Assembly: GCF_016679925.1 (NCBI RefSeq)
Contig: NZ_JAEQBW010000001.1
Location: forward strand, 806,001-870,000
Source: Marivirga aurantiaca
Lineage (GTDB): Bacteria; Bacteroidota; Bacteroidia; Cytophagales; Cyclobacteriaceae
Direction: 5' to 3'
DNA length: 64,000 bases
Program-made: the position numbers and the translations under genes
Notes under the pieces: model-generated
What the model saw: the letters and a program-made list of their open reading frames with translations, nothing else
The model's database searches: none
What the model was told of the DNA's origin: nothing
Shown here: in pieces, positions 42,447-51,422 of the stretch
Numbering within the stretch: position 1 is the first letter of the stretch
Layout: the number at the start of each line of letters is the position of its first letter

Positions 42447-43658
42447 TTATGTAGTATACTCTGCATTTATTTTAACATAGTCATAAGATAGATCTGATCC
42501 CCAGCCAATAGACTTTGCCTCTCCCTGATGGAAGTCAAATTTCACCTTCACATCTCGTTTTGCTAAAATTTGATGAGCTAAATTTTCATCTAAGGTCTTA
42601 GGTTGACCTGATTTTAACAGACACAATTCATCATTATCTCCCATGAATAGGTCTGCTTTATCGGGATCGAAATCTACACCAGCTCTTCCGGCTGCAGCAA
42701 ACAACCTGCCCCAATTGGGGTCTTTCCCGAAGAAAGCTGTTTTAACTAATAAGGAGGTGGAAAGTGTTCTGATAATTTTTCTGCATTCTTCTTCAGTTGG
42801 CAGGCCTTGCACTTCGAAAGTAATCATTTTTGTAATTCCTTCTCCATCATCTACTATGCTTTGGCCTAATTTAATACAAATTTCAGTAAGCTGCTCTTCT
42901 ACTTTTGCATAATCCGGATGTTCAATGCTGTCGATTAAATCATTTTTTGCATCACCATTGGCCAGCACCAGTACGGTATCATTGGTGCTGGTGTCACCAT
43001 CAATTGAGATCATATTAAAAGACCTGTCAACGGCTTTGTTTAATGCTTTTTTCAGTACCTCCGCTTTAATATTTAAATCTGATATAATAAATGAAAGCAT
43101 AGTACCCATATCAGGATGGATCATGCCTGAACCTTTTGCAATGCCTCCAAAATGAATGGTCTTTCCATTTAGCTCAAATTGGAGGGAAGCTCCTTTGGGT
43201 TTGGTATCAGTAGTCATAATGGCTTCAGCAGTGGCGTGACTGCTTTCTGCTGTATTTTCCAGACCATCCATGGCCAATGTTATTCCATTCAACACTTCAG
43301 TGATAGGGAAGGGTCTGCCAATTACTCCTGTACTTGAAATGAAAACATCCTTTTTAGCTACCTTGAATACAACTGAAGTTCTCTTAATTTCTTCATAAAC
43401 AGCTTTCATACCGACTTCACCGGTACAGGCATTAGCATTTTTCGAATTGATTACTACTGTTTGGATCAAGCCATCTTCCATTTGCTTTTTGCATACCTTT
43501 ACAGGCTCAGCTACTACTAAATTCCTGGTAAAGGCAGCAGCTGCTGCACATGGTTTTTCTGCATGGATAATGGCCAGATCCAATTGATTATCTTCTTTTA
43601 ATCCCACAGAGAATCCATTAAAAGTAAATCCTGGTACTGTATGTAAATCTGCAATCAT
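42447..43658 (-). CDS. argJ: Bifunctional glutamate N-acetyltransferase / N-acetylornithine transacetylase
   Basis: A 403-residue enzyme that recycles the acetyl group in arginine synthesis. It is a self-cleaving precursor; the nucleophile threonine is in KGSGMIHPDMGTMLSF, where the usual Ala-Thr cleavage pair is Gly-Thr. Other family motifs are NSKNANACTG, SSTGVIGRPFP and SIDGDTSTNDT. It ends the argB-argD-argC-argJ unit. A cyclic acetyl pathway through ArgJ differs from the N-succinyl route described for Bacteroides. Confidence 0.95.
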   Translation of the reverse strand: MIADLHTVPGFTFNGFSVGLKEDNQLDLAIIHAEKPCAAAAAFTRNLVVAEPVKVCKKQMEDGLIQTVVINSKNANACTGEVGMKAVYEEIKRTSVVFKVAKKDVFISSTGVIGRPFPITEVLNGITLAMDGLENTAESSHATAEAIMTTDTKPKGASLQFELNGKTIHFGGIAKGSGMIHPDMGTMLSFIISDLNIKAEVLKKALNKAVDRSFNMISIDGDTSTNDTVLVLANGDAKNDLIDSIEHPDYAKVEEQLTEICIKLGQSIVDDGEGITKMITFEVQGLPTEEECRKIIRTLSTSLLVKTAFFGKDPNWGRLFAAAGRAGVDFDPDKADLFMGDNDELCLLKSGQPKTLDENLAHQILAKRDVKVKFDFHQGEAKSIGWGSDLSYDYVKINAEYTT

Positions 43659-43667
43659 ATTTTAAAA

Positions 43668-44702
43668 TTATGGGTTTAGCGGAGCCAGGTTTAGGCCTGC
43701 TTTTTCATCAAGATCAAACCGGATATTCATGTTGTGCACAGCTTGCCCCGCAGCTCCTTTCACTAAATTATCGATAACGGATAGAATGACAATTAAATCA
43801 TTTTCTTCATCATAGAAAGGGAAGATATCAGCAAAATTAGAACCCTTAACATTTTTCACCTGCGGAGGGGAAGATGTTAGCCTAACGAATGGCTGTCCTG
43901 CATAGAAATTGCTAAAAAATGCTCTTAAATCATTCAAATCGATTTTTTGACTAGGTTTCACATAAGTGGTGCTCAATATTCCCCGGTCAATAGGTAAAAG
44001 GTGCGGAGTGAACCTCACTGAAAAGGGTTTGCTATTTAGTTTTGATAAGATATTATGAATTTCCGGCTGGTGCCTGTGTCCATCTACTTTATAAGCAAAG
44101 AAATTGCCATATAAGGAAGGAAAATGGGTACTGCCACCAGGCTTTATCCCTGCGCCTGTGGTTCCGGATTTCGAATCTACTATAATGGTGCTTTCAACAT
44201 AATTGCCTGATGCAATAATTGGTGCCAATGCCAATATAGCAGAAGTAGGATAGCAACCCGGATTGGCAATTAAATCAGCTTTCCTAATATCCTCTTTAAA
44301 AAGTTCTGGTAAACCATAGGCTGCTTTTTCAATAAACTCAGGGCTCACATGTTTCTGGTACCACTTCTCATATAGTGCTACATCATCTAATCTGTAATCT
44401 CCTGAGAGATCAATTACTACACGTCCTCTTTCTAAAAATTTGGGTGCAAAATTCATTGATACACTGTGTGGAAGAGCAAGAAAGACCACATCCACTTCCA
44501 TATCCAATGCCTCCTCCACTTTGACTAAGGGCAATTCCATTAATCCCCGAAAGGCCCCATGCAAATCTGCAAAAGGTTTTCCTGCTGAACTTTCGGAAGT
44601 AATATATTCAATGACTGCATTAGGATGATTTAATAAAATCCTGACTAATTCGGAGCCTGTATAACCAGAGGCACCCACTATTCCTATTTTAATTTTTTTC
44701 AT
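43668..44702 (-). CDS. argC: N-acetyl-gamma-glutamyl-phosphate reductase
   Basis: A 344-residue NADPH-dependent enzyme, the third step of the arginine branch. The Rossmann start is IGIVGASGYTGSELVR; the catalytic C150 is in NPGCYPTS and H209 in GHRHQPEI. Nine bases separate it from argJ, and about 60 from argD. Confidence 0.95.
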   Translation of the reverse strand: MKKIKIGIVGASGYTGSELVRILLNHPNAVIEYITSESSAGKPFADLHGAFRGLMELPLVKVEEALDMEVDVVFLALPHSVSMNFAPKFLERGRVVIDLSGDYRLDDVALYEKWYQKHVSPEFIEKAAYGLPELFKEDIRKADLIANPGCYPTSAILALAPIIASGNYVESTIIVDSKSGTTGAGIKPGGSTHFPSLYGNFFAYKVDGHRHQPEIHNILSKLNSKPFSVRFTPHLLPIDRGILSTTYVKPSQKIDLNDLRAFFSNFYAGQPFVRLTSSPPQVKNVKGSNFADIFPFYDEENDLIVILSVIDNLVKGAAGQAVHNMNIRFDLDEKAGLNLAPLNP

Positions 44703-44763
44703 TTTACTCTTATTTTAAACCACAAAGCACACTAAGGATTTAAATTATTGTCAAAAGGTGTGA

Positions 44764-45963
44764 TCAAGCAGTTTTATTTGAACTGTAAACTTTTTCTAGC
44801 GCACGCTTAAAAATCGCCACACCTTCTTTTATTTGTTCTTTGTTGATGATCAATGGTGGAACAAATCTCATTACTGTTCCGGAAGCACAATTGCCGATCA
44901 AACCATTTTTCAACATTTCAGTCACTACTTCTTTGCCTTCCATGTTGAGAGCCACACCAACCATTAAACCTTTTCCTCGAATTTCCTTCACAGCAGGGTG
45001 TTTCCCAACAGCTTCATTAAGTTGCTCTCTCAGGTATTCTCCCATCTTTGCGGCATTGTCCAAAAGCTTTTCTTCTTCCAATACTTCCATAGTTGCAAGC
45101 GCTGCGGCACATACAAGTGGGTTGCCTCCAAAAGTAGTACCATGCTGACCCGGCTGTAGCGTATCTGCTATTTTCTGATTGGTAATGACTGCCCCTATAG
45201 GTAGACCACTCCCCATGCCTTTGGCACAAGTGACAATATCCGGTATGATGTTGTAATGTTGATAAGCAAAATATTCACCTGTTCGGCCAAATCCGGCTTG
45301 AATTTCATCCACTGCCAGCAGAATATCCTGTTCTTTACATATTTCTGCTATTTTTTGAATGAAATCATCATTGATTACATTAATTCCTCCTTCTCCCTGA
45401 ATGATTTCCAATATAAATCCAATAGGTTGATTATTTTTAATATAATCCGTCAGCATTTCCACATTGTTGTATTCCAACCTATGGAATCCATCGGGGAGGG
45501 GTTCAAAACCTTTCTGGAAAGCTTCTTTGCCCATAGCAAGGTTGGCTATAGTTCTTCCATGAAAACTTCCGGTAAAACTTACTATAGCTCCTTTTTTATC
45601 TTTTTTGGCAGCATAATTCCTAATGAATTTAATAGCGCCTTCATTGGCTTCTGCTCCGCTGTTGCAGAAAAATGCTCTTTCCAGACCGGCTGCGTTGACC
45701 AGCTTTTTGATCAGTTCAGCCTGAGGCTGGATATAGAAAATATTAGATACATGAATTAATTTGGCAGCCTGGTCCTGAATAGCCTTCACTACTTTGGGAT
45801 GGCAATGCCCTGTATTACAAACCGCAATGCCTGCCAGCATGTCCAGATATTTGTTACCCTGATCGTCCCACAAATACATGCCACTGGCTTTTTCCGCTAC
45901 TATGGGCAACCTTCCATATAAAGGTAAATGATAGTCATCAAGGTATTGTATAGTATTTCCCAT
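44764..45963 (-). CDS. argD: Acetylornithine aminotransferase
   Basis: A 399-residue class-III PLP aminotransferase. NSGAEANEGAIK binds the phosphate, DEIQAGFGRTG holds the PLP aspartate, TCAKGMGSGLPIGA contains the Schiff-base lysine and HGTTFGGNPL follows. Its position in the arg cluster supports N-acetylornithine (or acyl-ornithine) as substrate. The long antisense ORF at 45256-45759 is a shadow. Confidence 0.93.
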   Translation of the reverse strand: MGNTIQYLDDYHLPLYGRLPIVAEKASGMYLWDDQGNKYLDMLAGIAVCNTGHCHPKVVKAIQDQAAKLIHVSNIFYIQPQAELIKKLVNAAGLERAFFCNSGAEANEGAIKFIRNYAAKKDKKGAIVSFTGSFHGRTIANLAMGKEAFQKGFEPLPDGFHRLEYNNVEMLTDYIKNNQPIGFILEIIQGEGGINVINDDFIQKIAEICKEQDILLAVDEIQAGFGRTGEYFAYQHYNIIPDIVTCAKGMGSGLPIGAVITNQKIADTLQPGQHGTTFGGNPLVCAAALATMEVLEEEKLLDNAAKMGEYLREQLNEAVGKHPAVKEIRGKGLMVGVALNMEGKEVVTEMLKNGLIGNCASGTVMRFVPPLIINKEQIKEGVAIFKRALEKVYSSNKTA

Positions 45964-46044
45964 TTTGTTATAGAGTCTGTTTAAGAATGTTGTAGCAATT
46001 TTTTCTCTGAAATTTGGTCAATTATAAACTTATCTTAGGCTAAT

Positions 46045-46863
46045 TTAAGATTTTATAATTTTTGTTCCCAATGCTTCATTGTTTAAGGCCTTGCTAATAT
46101 TTCCGGGCTCCTGGCCATTGATGATCCTGACATTTGTCACTCCTCCATTTACCGCAGTGAAACAGGCTTCCATTTTAGGCATCATCCCTTCACTGATTTT
46201 TATTTTAGTAGAATTTTTTAAAGTAGCTTCATCTATTTGGTGGATAATGCTTTCAGGTTTTTCAGGATCTTCCATTAAGCCATCAATATTGGAGAGTACC
46301 AGAAAATGATCCACCTTGAGGGCTGCGGCTAAAGCTCCGGCAAAAATATCTGCATTTATATTGTAAGAATCCCCGGAATCATTCATGGCAATGGAATTCA
46401 GGATTAGGAAATAATCATTATCAAGTAAGTAATGATATAATTGTGTGTCTATATGTGCTATTTCACCTACTCTTCCCAATAATTTTTCTCTCCCATTTAT
46501 AATGATTTTTTTAGGCTGACTTGTAACGGCTCTGCCATCTTTTGCAGAAAGACCAATAGCCTTCATGTTATTTTGCAAAGCCATTTCTGTTAATTGTCCA
46601 TTAACATATCCTCTTAAAGCGGCTTCCACATAGGGAATGGCTTCATCTGAGGTAAATCTCAATCCCTGAATAAATTCAGACTGAATTTTACCGAATTCCA
46701 GAAATTGTTCTATAAAAGGCCCGCCTCCATGTACAAGGATGAGAGAATAGTTTTGGGTGGTCAATTTTTTGATTTCTTTGATGATTGCCCTTTGCAAATC
46801 TTTATCAGTCATGGCGTTTCCACCATATTTAATGAGAATGGTCTCTTTTTTATCATTATGCAT
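46045..46863 (-). CDS. argB: Acetylglutamate kinase
   Basis: A 272-residue amino-acid kinase for the second step of arginine synthesis. ILIKYGGNAM is the nucleotide-binding start, LVHGGGPFIEQ binds the phosphate, and SEGMMPKMEACFTAVNGGVTNVRIING closes the C lobe. It is the first gene of the arg unit; argD begins 81 bases downstream. No N-terminal helix extension typical of strongly arginine-inhibited ArgB is present. Confidence 0.93.
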   Translation of the reverse strand: MHNDKKETILIKYGGNAMTDKDLQRAIIKEIKKLTTQNYSLILVHGGGPFIEQFLEFGKIQSEFIQGLRFTSDEAIPYVEAALRGYVNGQLTEMALQNNMKAIGLSAKDGRAVTSQPKKIIINGREKLLGRVGEIAHIDTQLYHYLLDNDYFLILNSIAMNDSGDSYNINADIFAGALAAALKVDHFLVLSNIDGLMEDPEKPESIIHQIDEATLKNSTKIKISEGMMPKMEACFTAVNGGVTNVRIINGQEPGNISKALNNEALGTKIIKS

Positions 46864-47044
46864 ACATAATTAGACTGATTTCAGACTGTTTTGTTGCAAT
46901 TGATTTACTAATTGCCGGGAAACAGTATATAGATTTGTCAACACTTAAATAAAGGAATAAAGACAAAAAGAAAAATGATATCTCAACTTATTTCTCAATT
47001 CGGTGCTTGCGAAAGAATCTCTGGAATTAGAGATATTGAGAATA

Positions 47045-48049
47045 CTATAACTCCTTATCCAGACTTTCCCCTTCAAATGAAGATTCTACTCGTTTGGCAT
47101 CCAGTCCCTTTTCCTGCAAGAATTTACTGAAGACATCGGAATAGCCATGGGTAGCATAAATTTTTTCAGCTCCTGTAGCCTCAACTGCCTGGATTAAACC
47201 ATTCCAATCAGCATGATCTGAAAGCACAAAGCCTCTGTCAGCTGCTTTTCTTCTTCGGGTTCCTCTGAGCATCATCCAGCCTGAAGCAATACCAGTGCTG
47301 TAAGGGGTGAATTTCCTCATCCATGGACTACCAATGGAAGCAGGAGTTGCTATTACTAAATTACCAATAAATGCTGATTTTGGTATTTCATTTGTCACTC
47401 GGATTGATTCGGGAAGTGCAATGCCACTATTTCTTAATACTTCATTCATGTTTTCTACTGCAGCATGCGTGTATACTTTACCTATGGAATGATCTATGTT
47501 TTTTAAAATTCTTTGGGCTTTGCCTAATGCGTAGGCAAAAATAACAGAGGTTTTCCCTTGGGCTTTGTTATTCTTCCACCAGTTGTTAATTTCCTGGTAA
47601 AGAGATTGTTGGTCGTGCCACCGATAAATGGGTAGCCCAAAGGTGGATTCTGTCACAAATTCATGGCATTTAATGGGGTCGAAAGGATCGCTCATTCCAT
47701 CATTTTCCAATTTATAGTCACCGGAAATGACACATATCTGACCTTTGTACTCTATTCTTATTTGTGCTGAACCTGGAATATGTCCTGCCGGATGCAGGCT
47801 TATTTTCACCCCGTTCATTTGAACAACTTGGTTATAATCGATTGTTTCTAAAGATATTCCTTCCCCCAAACGATGCTTCATGATGGGGCCTGAAAAATAA
47901 TGTGCCAGATAGTTTTTATGATGGGGTCTGGCATGATCGGCATGTGCGTGTGTAATAATTGCTTTCGATACCGGTTTCCATGGATCCACATAGAAATCGC
48001 CTTTAGGGCAGTAGATACCTGCATCAGTAAATTGAATGAGCGATCCCAT
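47045..48049 (-). CDS. Ligase-associated DNA exonuclease (metallo-beta-lactamase fold)
   Basis: A 334-residue enzyme of the beta-CASP/metallo-beta-lactamase group. The metal motif THAHADHARP is at about residues 33-42, followed by HPAGHIPGSAQI, ISGDYKLENDGMSDPF and VLSDHADWNGL. This family usually lies with an ATP-dependent DNA ligase and a large helicase in a repair cluster. Here neither partner is in the window; instead the gene follows a MarR regulator by 10 bases. Likely acts in processing of DNA ends. Confidence 0.88.
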   Translation of the reverse strand: MGSLIQFTDAGIYCPKGDFYVDPWKPVSKAIITHAHADHARPHHKNYLAHYFSGPIMKHRLGEGISLETIDYNQVVQMNGVKISLHPAGHIPGSAQIRIEYKGQICVISGDYKLENDGMSDPFDPIKCHEFVTESTFGLPIYRWHDQQSLYQEINNWWKNNKAQGKTSVIFAYALGKAQRILKNIDHSIGKVYTHAAVENMNEVLRNSGIALPESIRVTNEIPKSAFIGNLVIATPASIGSPWMRKFTPYSTGIASGWMMLRGTRRRKAADRGFVLSDHADWNGLIQAVEATGAEKIYATHGYSDVFSKFLQEKGLDAKRVESSFEGESLDKEL

Positions 48050-48059
48050 TCTTTTATAA

Positions 48060-48515
48060 CTATCCTTTTAAAGGATTGTTTTCACTCACTTTATAAATGA
48101 TTTGATGAAGAGTTAGTAATTCATCAGCAGATAAATTTTCAAAATGGGAACCCATTTCCTCATTAATTATAGGTTGAACATCCTGGAGCACACGGATGCC
48201 TTTTTCGGTCAAGGCAATTTCAGTGTTTCTCTTATCTGCTTCTTGTTTGATGCGATGAATGAAGCCTTTTTCAAACAGTCGGTTGGCTATTCTTGAGATA
48301 TCGGGCATTGTTTCATTCATTTTGGCTTTTACAGCATTAATATTGAGTTTTCCGGGAAAATTTTCGCTTAATATATTCAAAACTTCATATTGCTGTCGTG
48401 TAATATCATAAGGCTTTAACCTTTGTGCTATATGGTAACACAAGTTGTGCTGACATTTAAGAAGGCCTGTAAATGTATCTTCAACTGTTACTTTTTGGGT
48501 GGCTGTTAAGTTCAT
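48060..48515 (-). CDS. MarR-family transcription regulator
   Basis: A 151-residue winged-helix regulator. The helices TRQQYEVLNILSEN and LNINAVKAKMNETMPDISRIANRLFEKGFIHR, then the wing KQEADKRNTEIALTEKG, are typical. Its coding end lies 10 bases before the exonuclease gene on the same strand, so both are likely co-transcribed. A minus-strand TATATTTG box (48553-48560) 38 bases upstream may be the promoter. Confidence 0.9.
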   Translation of the reverse strand: MNLTATQKVTVEDTFTGLLKCQHNLCYHIAQRLKPYDITRQQYEVLNILSENFPGKLNINAVKAKMNETMPDISRIANRLFEKGFIHRIKQEADKRNTEIALTEKGIRVLQDVQPIINEEMGSHFENLSADELLTLHQIIYKVSENNPLKG

Positions 48516-48552
48516 AATTAGATGAATACGGTAAAATGTTCGATGAATATCC

Positions 48553-48560
48553 CAAATATA
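48553..48560 (-). promoter_or_regulatory. -7 box (TATATTTG) upstream of the MarR gene
   Basis: Exact TAnnTTTG match on the minus strand, in the short gap between the isochorismate synthase stop and the MarR start. No clear -33 element, which would fall inside the upstream gene. Confidence 0.35.
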
Positions 48561-48571
48561 AGGATAAAATA

Positions 48572-49795
48572 CTAATCATGAAATATTATGTTTGCTAAAA
48601 CGTTACATTTGATTTCCGTTTCCTGCCATTCCTTTTCCGGCTCGGAGTCTTCAGTAACACCGGCTCCTGCATAAAAAATAGCTTTGTCCTGTGAAAACTG
48701 ACAACATCTTAAATTAACAAAGATATTGCTCTTTTGATCCATATGCACAGGTCCAAGATACCCACTGAAATAGGATCTTTCATGGGTTTCATGCTTTTTG
48801 AGAAAGTCAAGAGAAATTACTTTTGGCATACCACATACTGCAGAAGTAGGATGAAGTAGTTTTAACATAACTGAAGCCAATTCAGGGAAGTTGAGGGTAT
48901 TTGTATCTACTTTATAGCTGGTTTTGAGGTGTAATAAATTTCCTGCCTGAATAGTTTTTGGACCTATTTCTTCATATTCCCTCAGTCTGATTTTTTTAAA
49001 GCAATTGATGATGTAGCGGGATACATAAGCTTGCTCTTCAATTTCTTTCTGTGTCCAGGCAGTATTGGCTATACTTTTCTCATCTTTTGCCTGCGTACCG
49101 GCCAATGCCACTGTTTTGAAGTATTCATTTTTTTTATCCTCAATCAGCGTTTCAGGGCTTGCTCCCATCCATAGTCCTGTTTTAGGGGAAAAAGTTAAGC
49201 TCACAAAAGCATCCTCATATTTATTACAGGCCCTTAAATAAGCATCTGCAATATCCAGGTCTTCTTTTATAGGAATGCATTTTATTTTCGAGGGTACTAT
49301 TTTATAAAGTTCCTCCCTGCTAATTGCAGCAATACCTTCCTTCACCATTTTGATATAATCTTCCTTTCTGGTGGATTCTATTTGTGGGTATTTTTTAAGT
49401 TTTAAATGTGGTTGCCGGCTTATATTGATTTGGGTAATTTCCATTTCCTGATCCTCTGTAATATTTTCCCAGGAAATTTCTATAACATTTTCATTAGGTT
49501 TGGCTTCTTTCTCTAGTTCAAAATAACCTTTTATATCAGCTTTAAAGTGAATGTTTTGTTGAGTTCCCGCCAGAAAGGGGGCCAAAATAAAGCCTGATTC
49601 CAAATCATCAAGGTTTACTTCATCAATAGAGGATCCGCCATCCAAATCACAAAGAATATGAATAATATTGTCCTGTGGCAACTTCCAGATGGCCACCCCG
49701 GCATCTTTTAATTGTGCAAAATCCAGTAACTTATTGAGCCATGTTGCCGGAGCAAATTGTTGTGTGCCTTTATTTTTGAGTTGGGTATTTTCCAA
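48572..49795 (-). CDS. menF: Isochorismate synthase (menaquinone branch)
   Basis: A 407-residue chorismate-binding enzyme making isochorismate. The C-terminal catalytic part has GASPETLI, KTVALAGTQA, LHPTSAVCGMPK and AGAGVTEDSEPEKEWQETEIK with the Mg-binding glutamates. The start is a TTG at 49795, just after the stop of the upstream thioesterase; no ATG is available before the conserved region. The neighbouring hotdog thioesterase supports menaquinone rather than siderophore synthesis. Confidence 0.9.
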   Translation of the reverse strand: MENTQLKNKGTQQFAPATWLNKLLDFAQLKDAGVAIWKLPQDNIIHILCDLDGGSSIDEVNLDDLESGFILAPFLAGTQQNIHFKADIKGYFELEKEAKPNENVIEISWENITEDQEMEITQINISRQPHLKLKKYPQIESTRKEDYIKMVKEGIAAISREELYKIVPSKIKCIPIKEDLDIADAYLRACNKYEDAFVSLTFSPKTGLWMGASPETLIEDKKNEYFKTVALAGTQAKDEKSIANTAWTQKEIEEQAYVSRYIINCFKKIRLREYEEIGPKTIQAGNLLHLKTSYKVDTNTLNFPELASVMLKLLHPTSAVCGMPKVISLDFLKKHETHERSYFSGYLGPVHMDQKSNIFVNLRCCQFSQDKAIFYAGAGVTEDSEPEKEWQETEIKCNVLANIIFHD

Positions 49796-49797
49796 TT

Positions 49798-50223
49798 TTA
49801 TTTTTTTAATACAGCCATTGTAATACGACTAATGCAAACCAATTGTTCTTTTTCATTAATTATTTCAATACTCCATACCTGGGTGGTTTTTCCTAAATGA
49901 ACAGGAGTTGTTCTTCCATGCACCCATCCATCAGTTACACCGCGGATATGGTTAGCGTTAATTTCCAAGCCCACACAATAATGTGTCTCGGAATCAACCA
50001 TAAGCATGGAAGCAACACTTCCCAAAGTTTCGGCCAAAACAACTGAAGCCCCTCCATGTAACAAACCATAAGGCTGATGTGTTCTCTTGTCTACCGGCAT
50101 TTTTGCTATAATATAATTATCACCAACTTCAGTGAACTCCATTCCCAATACTTCGGAAATGGTGTCTTTGCACATTTCATTTAATTTAGCAATATCCGGT
50201 TTTACCAAAAATTCCTTGCTCAT
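49798..50223 (-). CDS. Hotdog-fold thioesterase, probable DHNA-CoA hydrolase
   Basis: The start is set at the ATG at 50223 (MSKEFLVKPDI); an upstream TTG is less likely. The 141-residue protein has the PaaI/MenI pattern: PYGLLHGGASVVLAETLGS with the catalytic Glu, ETHYCVGLEINANHIRG, and GWVHGRTTPVHLGKTTQVW. It is the first gene of a two-gene unit with isochorismate synthase, so hydrolysis of 1,4-dihydroxy-2-naphthoyl-CoA is the best guess. Confidence 0.85.
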   Translation of the reverse strand: MSKEFLVKPDIAKLNEMCKDTISEVLGMEFTEVGDNYIIAKMPVDKRTHQPYGLLHGGASVVLAETLGSVASMLMVDSETHYCVGLEINANHIRGVTDGWVHGRTTPVHLGKTTQVWSIEIINEKEQLVCISRITMAVLKK

Positions 50224-50329
50224 GTTTTTCAATTTTTGTGAAGTGATAACTAATTTTGCTTAAAATTACATAATGCCTTTCAATTTTGAACATTTCCATT
50301 CAATTTTGATTTTTATAGAAAATCCGATT

Positions 50330-50947
50330 ATGGTGAAAGATTTGATAATTGTCCGACATGGGCAAACTGATTTTAATTTAAAAGGTATAGTACAAGGCAG
50401 TGGCGTTGATTCTTCCATTAATGAAACGGGAAAGAAGCAAGCTGTTGCTTTTCATAAATTTTATAAAGACTATGCTTTTGATAAAGCTTATATCTCTCAA
50501 CTAAAGAGAACGCAGGAATCCATCCAAGGATTTATAAATGAGGGCTTACCTTACGAAAAATTAGGAGGGTTGAATGAAATTAGCTGGGGCTCACGGGAAG
50601 GGAAATTATTTACTCCAGAAGAAAATAATTACTATCATAGTATGATTGAACGTTGGCAAAATGGAGAAACTTCCTTACCTGTTGAAGGAGGGGAAGCACC
50701 CGATGATGTAGCCATTCGCCAATTGGAAGCTATGGATTACATCATGAAACAGTCAAATGAAAAGAAGGTGTTGATTTGCATGCATGGGCGGGCAATGAGG
50801 ATATTGATGTGTAAATTATTGAACTACCCGCTCTGCAATATGGATACTTTTATACATCAAAATCTTGGCGTTTATCATCTTAGGGCCACTAAAAGTATGT
50901 ATCAATTGGTGAAACATAATGATGTAAGACATTTGGAAGGTATTTAA
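50330..50947 (+). CDS. Histidine phosphatase family protein
   Basis: The ATG at 50330 (MVKDLIIVRHGQTDFN) is the family start; the longer in-frame ORF adds an unlikely 19-residue leader. The 205-residue protein has the RHG phospho-histidine motif, LKRTQESIQGF, ISWGSREGK and CMHGRAMRIL (second catalytic His). Substrate unknown: phosphoglycerate mutase-like, alpha-ribazole phosphatase and general phosphatases all share these motifs. Confidence 0.88.
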   Translation: MVKDLIIVRHGQTDFNLKGIVQGSGVDSSINETGKKQAVAFHKFYKDYAFDKAYISQLKRTQESIQGFINEGLPYEKLGGLNEISWGSREGKLFTPEENNYYHSMIERWQNGETSLPVEGGEAPDDVAIRQLEAMDYIMKQSNEKKVLICMHGRAMRILMCKLLNYPLCNMDTFIHQNLGVYHLRATKSMYQLVKHNDVRHLEGI

Positions 50948-51049
50948 AGCTCCCTTTTGTTTCAAATTTTCTCCTCTGGCTGAATCGGTCTATATGCTTG
51001 ACTTATAAAGTTTTGCACTGATATTAGGTTGATGTTCATTGAATTTTTA

Positions 51050-51079
51050 TTGTTTTCAAAAATATTTTATATAGGTTTG
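51050..51079 (+). promoter_or_regulatory. Complete Bacteroidota promoter (TTG-N19-TAGGTTTG)
   Basis: TTG at 51050-51052 and TAGGTTTG at 51072-51079 with 19 bases between. Both elements and spacing match the phylum consensus. The start codon of the small membrane protein is 37 bases downstream. Confidence 0.6.
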
Positions 51080-51116
51080 TTCTGAAATAATAGAAGATGA
51101 ACCAAGACTGATTCAT

Positions 51117-51383
51117 ATGGAGAACCAAGAACAAAAAATAGTAGTGGTCAAACAAAAAAGCATGGGTTTGACTATAATACTCAGTTTTCTTTTTGGTCCT
51201 TTGGGAATGCTCTACTCCACGATTATTGGAGGTGTAGTTATGTTTGTGATAAGTGTTTTAGTAGGTATTTTTACCTTGGGTTTAGGATTAATTATCACTT
51301 GGCCAATTGGTGTGATTTGGGCGGCTCTTGCCACAAATAACCACAATAAAAGAATAATGAATAATTCTATCAATAATCAGTAG
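51117..51383 (+). CDS. Small membrane protein of unknown function
   Basis: An 88-residue protein with a charged N-terminus (MENQEQKIVVVKQKS) and two or three hydrophobic segments (about residues 18-75) rich in glycine, ending in a polar Asn-rich tail. The glycine-rich, tryptophan-containing end of the last helix recalls TM2-like proteins but the motif is incomplete. A good promoter upstream supports it as a real gene. Function unknown. Confidence 0.7.
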   Translation: MENQEQKIVVVKQKSMGLTIILSFLFGPLGMLYSTIIGGVVMFVISVLVGIFTLGLGLIITWPIGVIWAALATNNHNKRIMNNSINNQ

Positions 51384-51422
51384 ACTTCGTGCTATTCCTG
51401 AATTCTATCTCAATATTTATTC

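Noticed and set aside
45256-45759. A 167-codon ORF antisense to argD
   Set aside because: argD has all PLP motifs in the other strand; the antisense product is Phe/Ser-rich with no recognisable pattern.
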